Part shown: positions 9,472 through 17,613 of the stretch, piece by piece
Layout of the letters: each line of letters starts with the position of its first letter
Numbering within the stretch: the first letter of the stretch is position 1
Assembly: GCA_002746305.1 (NCBI GenBank)
Contig: NVWV01000001.1
Coordinates: 248,001 to 312,000 of the forward strand
Direction of reading: 5' to 3'
DNA: 64,000 bases
From: Bacteroidota bacterium
GTDB lineage: Bacteria > Bacteroidota > Bacteroidia > NS11-12g > UBA9320
Made by a program: the position numbers and the translations under genes
Notes under the pieces: model-generated
Told to the model about the DNA's origin: nothing
Seen by the model: only the letters and a program-made list of their open reading frames with translations
Databases searched by the model: none

Positions 9472-9518
9472 GTAACTAAATGGTTACGCAATATTAATGT
9501 AACTGATTGGTTACGCAA
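9472..9518 (-). promoter_or_regulatory. promoter with two ArsR operators
   Basis: Two inverted repeats GTAAC-N6-GTTAC lie at 9472-9487 and 9499-9514, 27 bp apart. On the minus strand a -33 TTG (9516-9518) and a near-consensus -7 box TAATATTG (9489-9496) are separated by 19 bp. The second repeat falls in the spacer and the first on the start site, a classic repression layout. The half-site and spacer match the palindrome in front of the second ArsR/AHSA1 module at 54193. The role is inferred from position and symmetry. Confidence 0.72.
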
Positions 9519-9675
9519 CGTTTTGTTAGAATAATTTTCAAATAGAAATCCGCTCATATATGATGAACAGAATTTAAATATTTGAAATACAGGAACTTAA
9601 ATCCTAAATTTCTTTGTAGAAGTGTTCAAAGCACTTCAGAGAAACAACCCAGTCATATTACTTTAGACTTGTTCG

Positions 9676-10209
9676 TTAATGGATTGCTTGGGTAAACAGA
9701 TTTATTTTTTCCGTTAGTTCTTGTTGTTTTTCTACATCCAAAATCTTTTCATCTTGAAAATTTTGATAAAACTTGGGTAGAGAATAGTCTGTAATCACAT
9801 TACCTCCAAAGTGAGGCATAATATTTATGACAGCTGTTAATGCACCAATACCTCCTCTGCCTCCAGGGGAGGTAGCTGCTAAGAACATTGGTTTATTTGA
9901 CCATATTTTTTGATCTATTCTACTGGTCCAGTCCCATAGGTTCTTAAGTGCAGAGGTTATCATTCCGTTATATTCTGCAAGTGATAATACAATGGCATCA
10001 GTTTTTTCAATGCTCTTCATAAATTGAATTGCTACATCTGGGATACCTTCGGCTTGTTCCAAATCGGTACTATATAAGGGCAATACCAAGTTCTCCCAGT
10101 TGACAGTTGTTACTTCTGCATCTGTAATTTGTGAGGCAATGTATGTTGCCAACATTGTATTAATAGAGCTTTTACTATTACTCCCGCCTATTACAAGTAT
10201 TTTTTTCAT
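9676..10209 (-). CDS. NADPH-dependent FMN reductase family protein
   Basis: A flavodoxin-like fold of about 177 residues. The N-terminal loop is ILVIGGSNSKSSIN, and the family core PEYN-type motif appears as LAEYNGMITSALKNLWDW. The loop SPGGRGG follows. Proteins of this sort reduce FMN, quinones or chromate using NAD(P)H. I start at MKKILV (ATG 10207-10209), not the frame opening at 10233. It is 74 bp downstream of a Crp-like regulator on the same strand and may be its target. It is a second, distinct flavin reductase in this block. Confidence 0.87.
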   Translation of the reverse strand: MKKILVIGGSNSKSSINTMLATYIASQITDAEVTTVNWENLVLPLYSTDLEQAEGIPDVAIQFMKSIEKTDAIVLSLAEYNGMITSALKNLWDWTSRIDQKIWSNKPMFLAATSPGGRGGIGALTAVINIMPHFGGNVITDYSLPKFYQNFQDEKILDVEKQQELTEKINLFTQAIH

Positions 10210-10283
10210 TTCTTGTTTCTTTTTATAGTACAAATTTCAAGCATTGAAATGGACTTTGCATTAATCTAGATTAAGAAATGAAA

Positions 10284-10757
10284 TCACTTTTGAGAACTAC
10301 GTTCTCCCTTAACTTTACTAAGTGCCTCAGGTGTAATTCCCAAGTAGGATGCTATCATTTTTTGAGGTACGCGTTGTACTATTTTTGGGTATGTAGTAAC
10401 AAAGTCTTCATAGCGTTCTATTGCTGAGCTACTCAAAAGCATAAGTACACGCTTTTGCAAAACAGATACCCTTTTCAGTAAAAGGTTTGGGGTTGAAGTC
10501 ACCATTTCTCCACCTTTTTTAATTACAGTTAGAACTGAGTCCTCAAGGGCATCAATATATACCTCTGAAGGCAAGCCGAAATCTTGGCTATCTGCTATAA
10601 TCCAGCCCTCTGGAGCAAAAAGGAATATGTGCTCTTTTCCTTTATCATCAATTATATAGCTACGAAGTAAACCGCTTTCTACTTTGTAGATGTGAGAATT
10701 AAATGTGCCTTTATGTTCGATGATACTTCCCTTTTTTACTGTAATGGTTTTACTCAT
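10284..10757 (-). CDS. Crp/Fnr-type transcriptional regulator, short N-terminus
   Basis: A cyclic-nucleotide-binding-fold sensor joined to a helix-turn-helix. The beta-roll contains GTFNSHIYKVESGLLRSY and FAPEGWIIAD; the C-terminal HTH reads MIASYLGITPEALSKVKGE. At 157 residues it is shorter than the usual 190 or so and lacks the first helix of the sensor domain. The classic cAMP-contact residues are not obvious, so the ligand is unknown. I start at ATG 10755-10757 (MSKT); a TTG four codons earlier is possible. It is divergent from the exonuclease gene and upstream of an FMN reductase. Confidence 0.85.
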   Translation of the reverse strand: MSKTITVKKGSIIEHKGTFNSHIYKVESGLLRSYIIDDKGKEHIFLFAPEGWIIADSQDFGLPSEVYIDALEDSVLTVIKKGGEMVTSTPNLLLKRVSVLQKRVLMLLSSSAIERYEDFVTTYPKIVQRVPQKMIASYLGITPEALSKVKGERSSQK

Positions 10758-10880
10758 TGTTATTCTCAAAATTAATTGATTTTTACCATGCCGTTTACAA
10801 AGCTTAATGTTTTAAAACTCGTGGACAAGACTACCTAAAATTTCCCCAATATTTTAACAGCTAAGGCTACATTCGTAACT

Positions 10881-11645
10881 GTGAATATCAAACTAAACAA
10901 AGCCTTGGTGGTTTTTGACCTCGAAACTACTGGGATACAAATAGCCACAGACAGAATAGTAGAAATCTACTGCATAAAAATACAACCAGATGGGAGTGAA
11001 GATCATTTGCATCAAGTATTAAATCCTACTGTTCCTATTCCATTGGAAGTATCTAAAATACACGGAATTTGGGACAAGGATGTTATAGGCAAGCCAACGT
11101 TTCAGGAGTTTGCAAAAGAGTTGAATGCGTTTTTAGGAGATTGTGATTTTGGAGGGTTTAATAGTAATAGATTTGATTTTCCACTTCTGGCAGAGGAATT
11201 TTATCGAGCAGATGTTTCATTTAATACTACCCGAAAGTTTATTGACGCACAACGAATTTTTCACAAGATGGAACCTCGAAATCTTGGGGCTGCATACCAA
11301 AAGTATTGTGGCAAGGAACTAATAGATGCTCACAGTGCAAAGGCAGATACAGTGGCTACTTGGGAAATAATAAAAGCTCAGGTGGACCATTACGACGAAC
11401 TGGAAGGTAATATCGACTTTTTAAATGCCTTTAGCGGTGAGAGTGAATTTTTTGATTTTGCTCGACGTATTAAACGTGGAGAGAATAATGAGGCATACTT
11501 TAACTTTGGTAAGTACAAAGGTCAAAAAGTAGTGAATGTGTTTAAGGAAAATAGGGGATATTATGATTGGATGATGAAGGGCGACTTCCCTGAGAATACC
11601 AAGTCTGTAATTACGAAGTTGGCTTTGGAGAGTAGAAATACTTAG
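10881..11645 (+). CDS. DnaQ-like 3'-5' exonuclease (DEDDh)
   Basis: An exonuclease-domain protein of 254 residues. The catalytic set is visible: D13 and E15 in FDLETTG, D99 in NRFDFPLL, and H151 with D156 in HSAKAD. About 90 further residues follow, including FNFGKYKGQKV, a C-terminal part seen in Bacteroidota versions. It probably trims DNA or RNA ends; assignment to the replicative proofreading subunit is not justified. The start is GTG 10881, with no better ATG before motif I. A near-consensus -7 box (TACATTCG, 10868-10875) ends only 5 bp before it, so the mRNA may be almost leaderless. Confidence 0.88.
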   Translation: MNIKLNKALVVFDLETTGIQIATDRIVEIYCIKIQPDGSEDHLHQVLNPTVPIPLEVSKIHGIWDKDVIGKPTFQEFAKELNAFLGDCDFGGFNSNRFDFPLLAEEFYRADVSFNTTRKFIDAQRIFHKMEPRNLGAAYQKYCGKELIDAHSAKADTVATWEIIKAQVDHYDELEGNIDFLNAFSGESEFFDFARRIKRGENNEAYFNFGKYKGQKVVNVFKENRGYYDWMMKGDFPENTKSVITKLALESRNT

Positions 11646-11741
11646 GTAATGGTTAATTATCAATTATTAGTTGTGCCACTTGAAAAGCATTCATGAATAA
11701 GTTAATGGATTACTCTCCTGAGAATTTTTTTGAAATTTGTA

Positions 11742-11800
11742 TAACCATTAACCATTAACCATTAACCATTAACCATTAACCATTAACCATTAACCATTAA
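11742..11800 (+). repeat. heptanucleotide tandem repeat (TAACCAT)x8.4 before mscS
   Basis: Eight perfect copies of TAACCAT plus a partial TAA, ending 7 bp before the mscS start codon. The array fills the position where the promoter or 5' leader of mscS should be. There is no variation between copies, which suggests active slippage. Copy-number change would alter spacing around the transcription or translation start without touching the reading frame. Confidence 0.95.
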
Positions 11801-11807
11801 AGAAGGT

Positions 11808-12632
11808 ATGGATCCAAAAGACATTGAAAAATATAGTAAAGATTTACAGGACTGGACTGTAGAATTTGTGCCTAAAGTGTTGCTAGCTGTTGCTATTTTA
11901 TTTATTGGCCTATGGTTGATTAATAAAATCCTGAAACTCACCAAAATGGCTTTCCAGACAGGTGGTTTTTCAGTGGAGATTCAAGGTTTTCTGGGGACAG
12001 TGGTCAATGTTGTTTTAAAGATAACCTTGGTTTTTATAGTGGCCAGTATAGTCGGAGTAAATACAGCATCTTTTATGGCTCTGTTTGCCGCAGCAGGTTT
12101 GGGGATAGGACTAGCCCTTCAGGGAAGTCTAGGAAATTTTGCCGCAGGTATTGTTATTTTGGTGTTCAAACCCTATCGCGTAGATGACTGGGTAGAAATT
12201 CAAGATAAGTTTGGTCAAGTAGAAGATATCCAGATTTTTAATACGTTGGTACGCACTCCGGGAAAGAAAGTATTAGTAATACCCAATGGGCAGGTTATAG
12301 AAGGAATTGTTACTAATTATTCTATGAAAGGTAATATTCGGATGGAGCTTTTTGCTTTAATGCCGTATAATGAGAATTATCCAAAAGTAAGGAAACTATT
12401 GCTGGATGGGTTGGCTGAAATAGAAGGAGTCTTGAAAGATCCTGCTCCAGAAGTTGGTATTGAAGCATTTGATAGCCACAGTATCCGACTTAGTATTCGT
12501 CCTTATGTAGAACCTGGTTCCTATTGGGAGGTGCATTTTTCTACCTATGAAATGGTGAAACGAGTGTTTCACGAAAACGACATCAAGATGGCCTATACAG
12601 AAGGTGTGGCGTTTGGAGAAATAGGAGGGTAG
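11808..12632 (+). CDS. mscS: MscS-type mechanosensitive ion channel
   Basis: A small-conductance mechanosensitive channel of the inner membrane that opens on hypo-osmotic shock. TM1 spans about residues 20-40 and TM2 62-84. The pore helix TM3 (90-120) has the glycine/alanine-rich packing face AAAGLGIGLALQGSLGNFAAG. A beta-domain starts at DDWVEIQDKFGQVEDI, and the C-terminal alpha/beta vestibule is complete. The length of 274 residues is typical. The ATG at 11808 follows the heptamer repeat directly, with AGAAGG as a weak ribosome site. It converges with 12638-13282 with only 5 bp between stops. Confidence 0.95.
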   Translation: MDPKDIEKYSKDLQDWTVEFVPKVLLAVAILFIGLWLINKILKLTKMAFQTGGFSVEIQGFLGTVVNVVLKITLVFIVASIVGVNTASFMALFAAAGLGIGLALQGSLGNFAAGIVILVFKPYRVDDWVEIQDKFGQVEDIQIFNTLVRTPGKKVLVIPNGQVIEGIVTNYSMKGNIRMELFALMPYNENYPKVRKLLLDGLAEIEGVLKDPAPEVGIEAFDSHSIRLSIRPYVEPGSYWEVHFSTYEMVKRVFHENDIKMAYTEGVAFGEIGG

Positions 12633-12637
12633 TTTTC

Positions 12638-13282
12638 TTACTCAAAATTATGGGACTTAAGCTCACTTAATTCTATACAGAGTAGATTGCCGTTTGAATC
12701 ATAATGTTCATGCTTACAGCTAATAAGCCCCACTTTAAACCCAAAGTATCTAGTAGTTTCTCTACGTTCACCTGAATGCCACGTGTCCACTTGAAAGGTC
12801 TTGATGCATTTTACGCTTTGATATTTAGCGGTCCTATCACAGTGTTGTAGTTGTGTGAACTGATAAATGTCTGTTTTGAAACCGGGAGAATGGTGTTCGT
12901 AAATCCTAACTTGATCAGTTCCTTCTAAATCTATCTTTAAGATATTCAAGTGAATTCCACCTTTATTCTTGATAAGGTAAGACCCAATACACTGCCAATG
13001 TACATCAGGTAAGTCTTCACCATCTCTAGTTGAGGCGATTTTTTGAATATCCATTTTGCAAAAACTGGTACGTGGAAAAGAAAGGGCATTCTGAGTCGCT
13101 AGTTCATAGCAGAAGTCTGAGTATTCCCATTTATATCCTTCCGCAAATGGGAAGTACATACAAATTTCAGGAATACAATTTTTAGTATTCCATGTATTAT
13201 GGATAATGAGCTTGTCGCCTTGCATTCGTTCGGTTGTTCTGAAGTGGGGGGACAAGTCAAAATTTGAATTTTCTATTTTCAA
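12638..13282 (-). CDS. hypothetical protein, paralogue of the 58650-59300 lipoprotein
   Basis: A 214-residue protein without a signal peptide. Its C-terminal part matches the lipoprotein at 58650-59300: both have CDR, then CIKT-x-QV, then RYFG-(3)-GL, and both end in LKSH-x-F. This defines a small family of unknown function. The start appears to be TTG 13280-13282, because a stop lies just upstream in frame and the next ATG is at residue 20. It is divergent from hutH. Cysteines are spread through the chain. Confidence 0.72.
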   Translation of the reverse strand: MKIENSNFDLSPHFRTTERMQGDKLIIHNTWNTKNCIPEICMYFPFAEGYKWEYSDFCYELATQNALSFPRTSFCKMDIQKIASTRDGEDLPDVHWQCIGSYLIKNKGGIHLNILKIDLEGTDQVRIYEHHSPGFKTDIYQFTQLQHCDRTAKYQSVKCIKTFQVDTWHSGERRETTRYFGFKVGLISCKHEHYDSNGNLLCIELSELKSHNFE

Positions 13283-13350
13283 ATGATGCTTGATTTATGT
13301 TCCAAAACTACGTAAAGATTTAACCAATAAAAAATTGATATTTGCCTCTT

Positions 13351-14805
13351 ATGCAATTAGCTGAACATCATAGTTTAGATGATATCCAGAAAATAATATC
13401 TGGAGGTGATAAAATAGAGCTTTCAAACGGTGCCAAAGAGAAGATAGAAAAGTGTAATCAATACCTATTAAATAAAGTGAAAGAGGATGGTCCTCCTATC
13501 TATGGTGTAAACACAGGATTTGGTTCATTGTGTAATACAGAGATAGCGAGTAAAGACCTTGCTCAACTTCAAATAAATCTGGTGCGTTCCCATGCCTGTG
13601 GAGCAGGAGACTATGTTCCAAAAGTTATTGTAAAGTTGATGCTATTGCTAAAAGCACAAAGTTTAAGCTATGGACATAGTGGAGTACAATTGGCTACTGT
13701 AGAGAAACTATTGGATTTTTATAATAACGATACAATACCAGTGGTTTATGAGTTAGGTAGTTTAGGTGCCAGTGGAGATTTAGCTCCTTTGAGTCATTTG
13801 AGTTTGCCACTAATAGGTGAGGGTGAAATATGGAGTAAAACTGACAAAAGTAAACGAGTGAAAGCTGAAAAATCGGCTCTTAACCTAGGTCCAAAGGAAG
13901 GTTTGGCTCTAATTAATGGTACTCAGTTCATGCAGGCGTATGGTCTGCAATGCATATTCAAAGCAAAAGATATTTTAAAGAGAGCTGACCTACATGCAGC
14001 TATGTGTATAGATGCGTATGACGGTCGCAAAGAACCTTTCCTAGCATACAGTCATCAAATTAGACCACATAAAGGCCAACTGGATACCGCAAAAGCAGTA
14101 TTGGGTCATTTAGAAGGCAGTGAGATTTTATCTCAAGCCAAAACGCATGTACAAGATCCATATAGTTTGAGATGTGTGCCCCAAGTGCATGGAGCTAGCA
14201 AGGATGCAGTTGCACATGTGGCTGCAGTATTTGAAACAGAGATTAATTCAGTGACAGATAATCCCAATGTATTCCCAGATGAAGATTTGATATTGAGTGC
14301 AGGGAATTTTCATGGTCAACCTCTTGCATTGCAATTGGACTATCTTGCTATTGCAATAGCAGAGATAGGCAGTATCGCAGAGCGTAGAGTGTATCGATTG
14401 GTGGAGGGGAAACGAGGTTTACCTGCTTTCTTAACTAGTAATCCTGGTTTAGAGAGTGGATTGATGATAGCTCAGTATACAGCAGCTAGTATTGTAAGTC
14501 AAAATAAGCAGTTTTGTACACCGAGTAGTGTAGATACTATTGAGAGTAGCAATGGACAAGAAGATCATGTTAGTATGGGAGCCAATGCAGCTACCAAGTG
14601 TTTGCGTGTAATTGAAAACGTAGAGCGTATCCAAGCTATAGAGTTACTTACGGCAAGCAAAGCTTTGGAATACCGTAAACCCTTAAAATCGTCTTCAGTA
14701 ATAGAGGATTTGATATCTAGAGTGAAGAACATAGCAGATATTAGTGATAGTGATAAGATCTGGGCGAATGAGGTAGAGAAGATTCGATTGAGTTTTCAGG
14801 CATAG
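13351..14805 (+). CDS. hutH: histidine ammonia-lyase
   Basis: Deaminates L-histidine to urocanate, the first step of histidine breakdown, in the cytoplasm. The Ala-Ser-Gly triad that forms the MIO prosthetic group is in GSLGASGDLAPL (ASG near residues 140-142). The substrate-selecting position reads RSHACG, as in histidine rather than tyrosine or phenylalanine lyases. Length is about 484 residues. I prefer ATG 13351 (MQLAEHHSL) to the TTG three codons earlier. No hutU, hutI or hutG lies beside it, so the rest of the pathway is elsewhere. Confidence 0.93.
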   Translation: MQLAEHHSLDDIQKIISGGDKIELSNGAKEKIEKCNQYLLNKVKEDGPPIYGVNTGFGSLCNTEIASKDLAQLQINLVRSHACGAGDYVPKVIVKLMLLLKAQSLSYGHSGVQLATVEKLLDFYNNDTIPVVYELGSLGASGDLAPLSHLSLPLIGEGEIWSKTDKSKRVKAEKSALNLGPKEGLALINGTQFMQAYGLQCIFKAKDILKRADLHAAMCIDAYDGRKEPFLAYSHQIRPHKGQLDTAKAVLGHLEGSEILSQAKTHVQDPYSLRCVPQVHGASKDAVAHVAAVFETEINSVTDNPNVFPDEDLILSAGNFHGQPLALQLDYLAIAIAEIGSIAERRVYRLVEGKRGLPAFLTSNPGLESGLMIAQYTAASIVSQNKQFCTPSSVDTIESSNGQEDHVSMGANAATKCLRVIENVERIQAIELLTASKALEYRKPLKSSSVIEDLISRVKNIADISDSDKIWANEVEKIRLSFQA

Positions 14806-14867
14806 GTTCGTTGGACACTTTCTTATGGCCCAATAAAAATGTCCGAATAAACGTTTACTAAACAATC

Positions 14868-16460
14868 ATGGTCAAAGTTTCCTTTTTAACATTGTTAATT
14901 GCTATTTTAAGCATCACCACTCAAGCTCAAAGTTTAAATCTGGGTGTTTGTGATTCCATGCCCGACAATTTCTATAAGATGAAGTTGACTCAACTCAGCA
15001 TTGAAAATGGGCAAGGGTATTGTGCATCATATCCCAAATATTTGGACAAGCGAATCTCTAAATTTAAAGAGTTAGAAGACCTAACCTTTTTGGATAGAGC
15101 CTATTTTGCAGAGGGGGAACAAAGAACACTGCCCGAAGAAATTTGTGAGCTAAAGCAGTTGAAAAAGCTTAAGACAAATGCTTTTAATAAGGAAGTTTTT
15201 GAATTGAAACAATTGGAAGTGTTGGAATTAATTCTGGGTAGTAATACAGAATTAGTTGAAAAGGAAGGTTTTAAGGGTTTTAAGGAGCTTCATACATTGA
15301 AATTAGCCTTTTTCTATCCCGAAGAGTCCATGTCGTTAAAAGGACTTGCTAAACTACCAAAACTTGAAACTATTGAACTAAGAAATCCCACTCAAAATAT
15401 TGTAGATGAGGTGTTGCAAAATCACAATTTGGTCAATGTGACCATCACACAAACAAAGGGTCTTACCTTTGATTTTAGTGGATGTCCAAACATAAAATGG
15501 CTCAATCTAGATTTTAATGAACTTGAAGAGGTGCCGGCATCTGTTTATGGATTAAGGAATTTAGAGGTGCTGAGCCTTACTTATAATAAGATATCAGTAG
15601 TTGATGGTGCCATTGGGGAATTGAAAAAACTAACAAACTTTTCCCTTTTTAACAACCAATTAACGGAAGTACCAGAAGAACTTACTCAATGTTGGGATTT
15701 GGTTTATCTCATGGTAGATAACAATCCATCTCTCACAAGTCTTCCGCAGGCTTTGGGTGCACTAAAAAAACTACAACACCTATCAGCTTCTCACTGCAAT
15801 CTTGTTGCAATACCAAATTCCTTAGGTCAATGCAATGACTTACGGTTACTAAACGTTTCTAAGAATAAATTAGAAGTTTTAGATTTAGATTTTTCAGGAT
15901 TACACAAGTTGGTTAATGTAAAACTGAGTAAGAACCAATTAAAATCAATTCCAAGTAGTTTTTTCACTCTCCCATTAATTAGCGATGTTGATTTATCAGA
16001 AAATAAATTGACCAGCCTGCCGAATGAACTATGCAATATGAGACAATTGGTGTCGCTTAGTCTTTTTTCAAATGAGTTAAGGTTGTTGCCTGAGGATATA
16101 GGACATCTTGAAAAATTAGAATTGTTAAGTGTTTATTACAACAATTTGGAATTCTTGCCTGCTTCTATAGGCAGATTGAATAACCTCAGGTCTTTATATG
16201 TTGGAATGAATAATATAAAAGTCATTCCTGAAAGTTATAAGAACTTAGTTGCTTTGCAAGCTTTTGAAATTCAAGAAAATCCACTTACAACATATCCTTC
16301 ATTTATATACGATATGCACAGTTTGGATAGGGTATGGGTGTCATTCAGCTATACTAAGTTGCCGGGATACAAGGTTTCTGAAGAGAATCCAAAGGTTATA
16401 GTGGGTAGAGATAAAGAAGCAAAGCAAGAAGACGATGGTGATTTTAATTTTGTGCATTAG
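14868..16460 (+). CDS. secreted leucine-rich-repeat protein
   Basis: A 530-residue exported protein with a signal peptide (residues 1-20, cleavage after TQAQ). It has at least a dozen leucine-rich repeats of about 23 residues from roughly residue 170 on, such as LVYLMVDNNPSLTSLPQAL and LELLSVYYNNLEFLPASI. The consensus LxxLxLxxNxLxxLPxxI marks the bacterial ROCO/plant-like class. No C-terminal sorting domain is seen; the tail is acidic and short. LRR surfaces usually bind proteins or peptides. A small lipoprotein gene follows after 26 bp, probably in the same operon. Confidence 0.87.
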   Translation: MVKVSFLTLLIAILSITTQAQSLNLGVCDSMPDNFYKMKLTQLSIENGQGYCASYPKYLDKRISKFKELEDLTFLDRAYFAEGEQRTLPEEICELKQLKKLKTNAFNKEVFELKQLEVLELILGSNTELVEKEGFKGFKELHTLKLAFFYPEESMSLKGLAKLPKLETIELRNPTQNIVDEVLQNHNLVNVTITQTKGLTFDFSGCPNIKWLNLDFNELEEVPASVYGLRNLEVLSLTYNKISVVDGAIGELKKLTNFSLFNNQLTEVPEELTQCWDLVYLMVDNNPSLTSLPQALGALKKLQHLSASHCNLVAIPNSLGQCNDLRLLNVSKNKLEVLDLDFSGLHKLVNVKLSKNQLKSIPSSFFTLPLISDVDLSENKLTSLPNELCNMRQLVSLSLFSNELRLLPEDIGHLEKLELLSVYYNNLEFLPASIGRLNNLRSLYVGMNNIKVIPESYKNLVALQAFEIQENPLTTYPSFIYDMHSLDRVWVSFSYTKLPGYKVSEENPKVIVGRDKEAKQEDDGDFNFVH

Positions 16461-16486
16461 TTCTCATTCAACTAAAAGAAGTAGGT

Positions 16487-16927
16487 ATGAATTCTATTAA
16501 ACTGTTTTTACTGCTTTTAACTATGGGTTTTTCTTTTTCTTGTATGAAAAGAAGCTCTAACAATGATGTGGAATCGGAGAATGAGATAGAGGGATTTTCT
16601 GATACTCAAAATGTTAAACATTGCATGGCTATTTCTTCAGTTGGAATATATGAATTGGGAATTATAATTGATTCAAATGGAAGAGAATACCATGTCAGTT
16701 CAAGTTTTCAGAAGATTCCCACGGCAAGTTCATTCAGGGGTATTAGCAAAGTTATTTTTGAATCGGAGAACTCAATTTTCAGTTATAGACTTGACTTGCC
16801 TTCTGAGCTCCCATATGCTATAGATTCAGTTGAAAATACATTAATCTATTGTAGGAATGACAGTGTTAAGTCTGAGAAGTTTAAAGGTATTGAAAAGTTA
16901 TTGTGCACGCCATTCGGTTGCTTCTAG
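16487..16927 (+). CDS. small lipoprotein of unknown function
   Basis: A 146-residue protein with a lipoprotein signal (hydrophobic core then FSFSC, cysteine at residue 19). The mature part is short, serine-rich and ends in a CTPFGCF tail. No domain is recognised. It follows the LRR gene by 26 bp on the same strand and is closed by a hairpin at 16968-17014, so the two likely form one transcription unit. Confidence 0.68.
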   Translation: MNSIKLFLLLLTMGFSFSCMKRSSNNDVESENEIEGFSDTQNVKHCMAISSVGIYELGIIIDSNGREYHVSSSFQKIPTASSFRGISKVIFESENSIFSYRLDLPSELPYAIDSVENTLIYCRNDSVKSEKFKGIEKLLCTPFGCF

Positions 16928-16967
16928 ATTTTTATTAATAAGCTAACAAGCTAAATAGATACTATAA

Positions 16968-17014
16968 ATAACCTCTAAATATCTTCAATCAAGGAAGAAG
17001 AATTTAGAGGTTAT
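16968..17014. terminator. hairpin between convergent genes
   Basis: A perfect 13-bp inverted repeat ATAACCTCTAAAT / ATTTAGAGGTTAT (16968-16980 and 17002-17014) with a 21-base loop. It lies between convergent genes at 16927 and 17047. There is no long T-tract on either side, so a role as bidirectional terminator is likely but not certain. Confidence 0.6.
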
Positions 17015-17046
17015 ACTGAAAATGCTGTTATGGAGTTTACCTATGT

Positions 17047-17601
17047 TTATTTTACCTCCATTTGGAAGGAGACTTCTACATCAGTTTCCCCTTTATCACA
17101 GCTTCCATCTTTAATTTCAGGTTGATGTTTTAGAGATATTGTAAAAGTCGATGTTTCAATATCTTTGGTTTGGACCGTTGCTGCCAAACCTAAATTTAGG
17201 CCATTATCATCTTTGTCTGTAATCTCAAACTGACTACTGCCACTAAGTGTATAACAAATCAAATGTTCATTGGCTTCTTCTTTTACCTCTTCTGTAATAT
17301 CTTCAGTTGTTGTTGAGCTTTCATCCAAGAATCGGATATTCAACGTATAAAAAGTATTTGCTGTCAAGTGAATGGTATCCGTTTGAATAGGAGCATTTCC
17401 TCCATCTCCATCTGTATCAGCAAACTTAAAGATGAATTGTTCTTTGCTACTCGTATCTGTGAAGGTAAGTTCTACAGATGTTATGAGTTCTTCTTCATTT
17501 GGGTTTGGAGGATCAGTTACTTGGTCATCACAGCTAGAGAAAAGACTTGCAATGGTTAGAGTTAGTATGATTAATAGAGTGGATTTTGTTGTGTAATTCA
17601 T
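17047..17601 (-). CDS. lipoprotein encoded after a TonB receptor
   Basis: A 184-residue lipoprotein; the signal ends LFSSC with the cysteine near residue 24. The mature domain is acidic and beta-rich, and contains FKFADTDGDGGNAP, a calcium-loop-like acidic turn. It begins 12 bp after the TonB receptor stop on the same strand, the third gene of the set 19929-20231, 17614-19872, 17047-17601. A lipoprotein partner at the outer membrane surface or periplasm that helps capture the receptor's substrate is the simplest reading. The exact ligand is not shown. Confidence 0.75.
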   Translation of the reverse strand: MNYTTKSTLLIILTLTIASLFSSCDDQVTDPPNPNEEELITSVELTFTDTSSKEQFIFKFADTDGDGGNAPIQTDTIHLTANTFYTLNIRFLDESSTTTEDITEEVKEEANEHLICYTLSGSSQFEITDKDDNGLNLGLAATVQTKDIETSTFTISLKHQPEIKDGSCDKGETDVEVSFQMEVK

Positions 17602-17613
17602 AATTGTAAATGT

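Noticed and set aside
9631..9655. Weak hairpin GAAGTG/CACTTC downstream of the FMN reductase
   Set aside because: Six-bp stem with no T-tract in the right direction; not convincing as a terminator.
11742..11800. Tandem heptamers as a CRISPR array
   Set aside because: Units are 7 bp with no spacers and no cas genes nearby; it is a simple sequence repeat.
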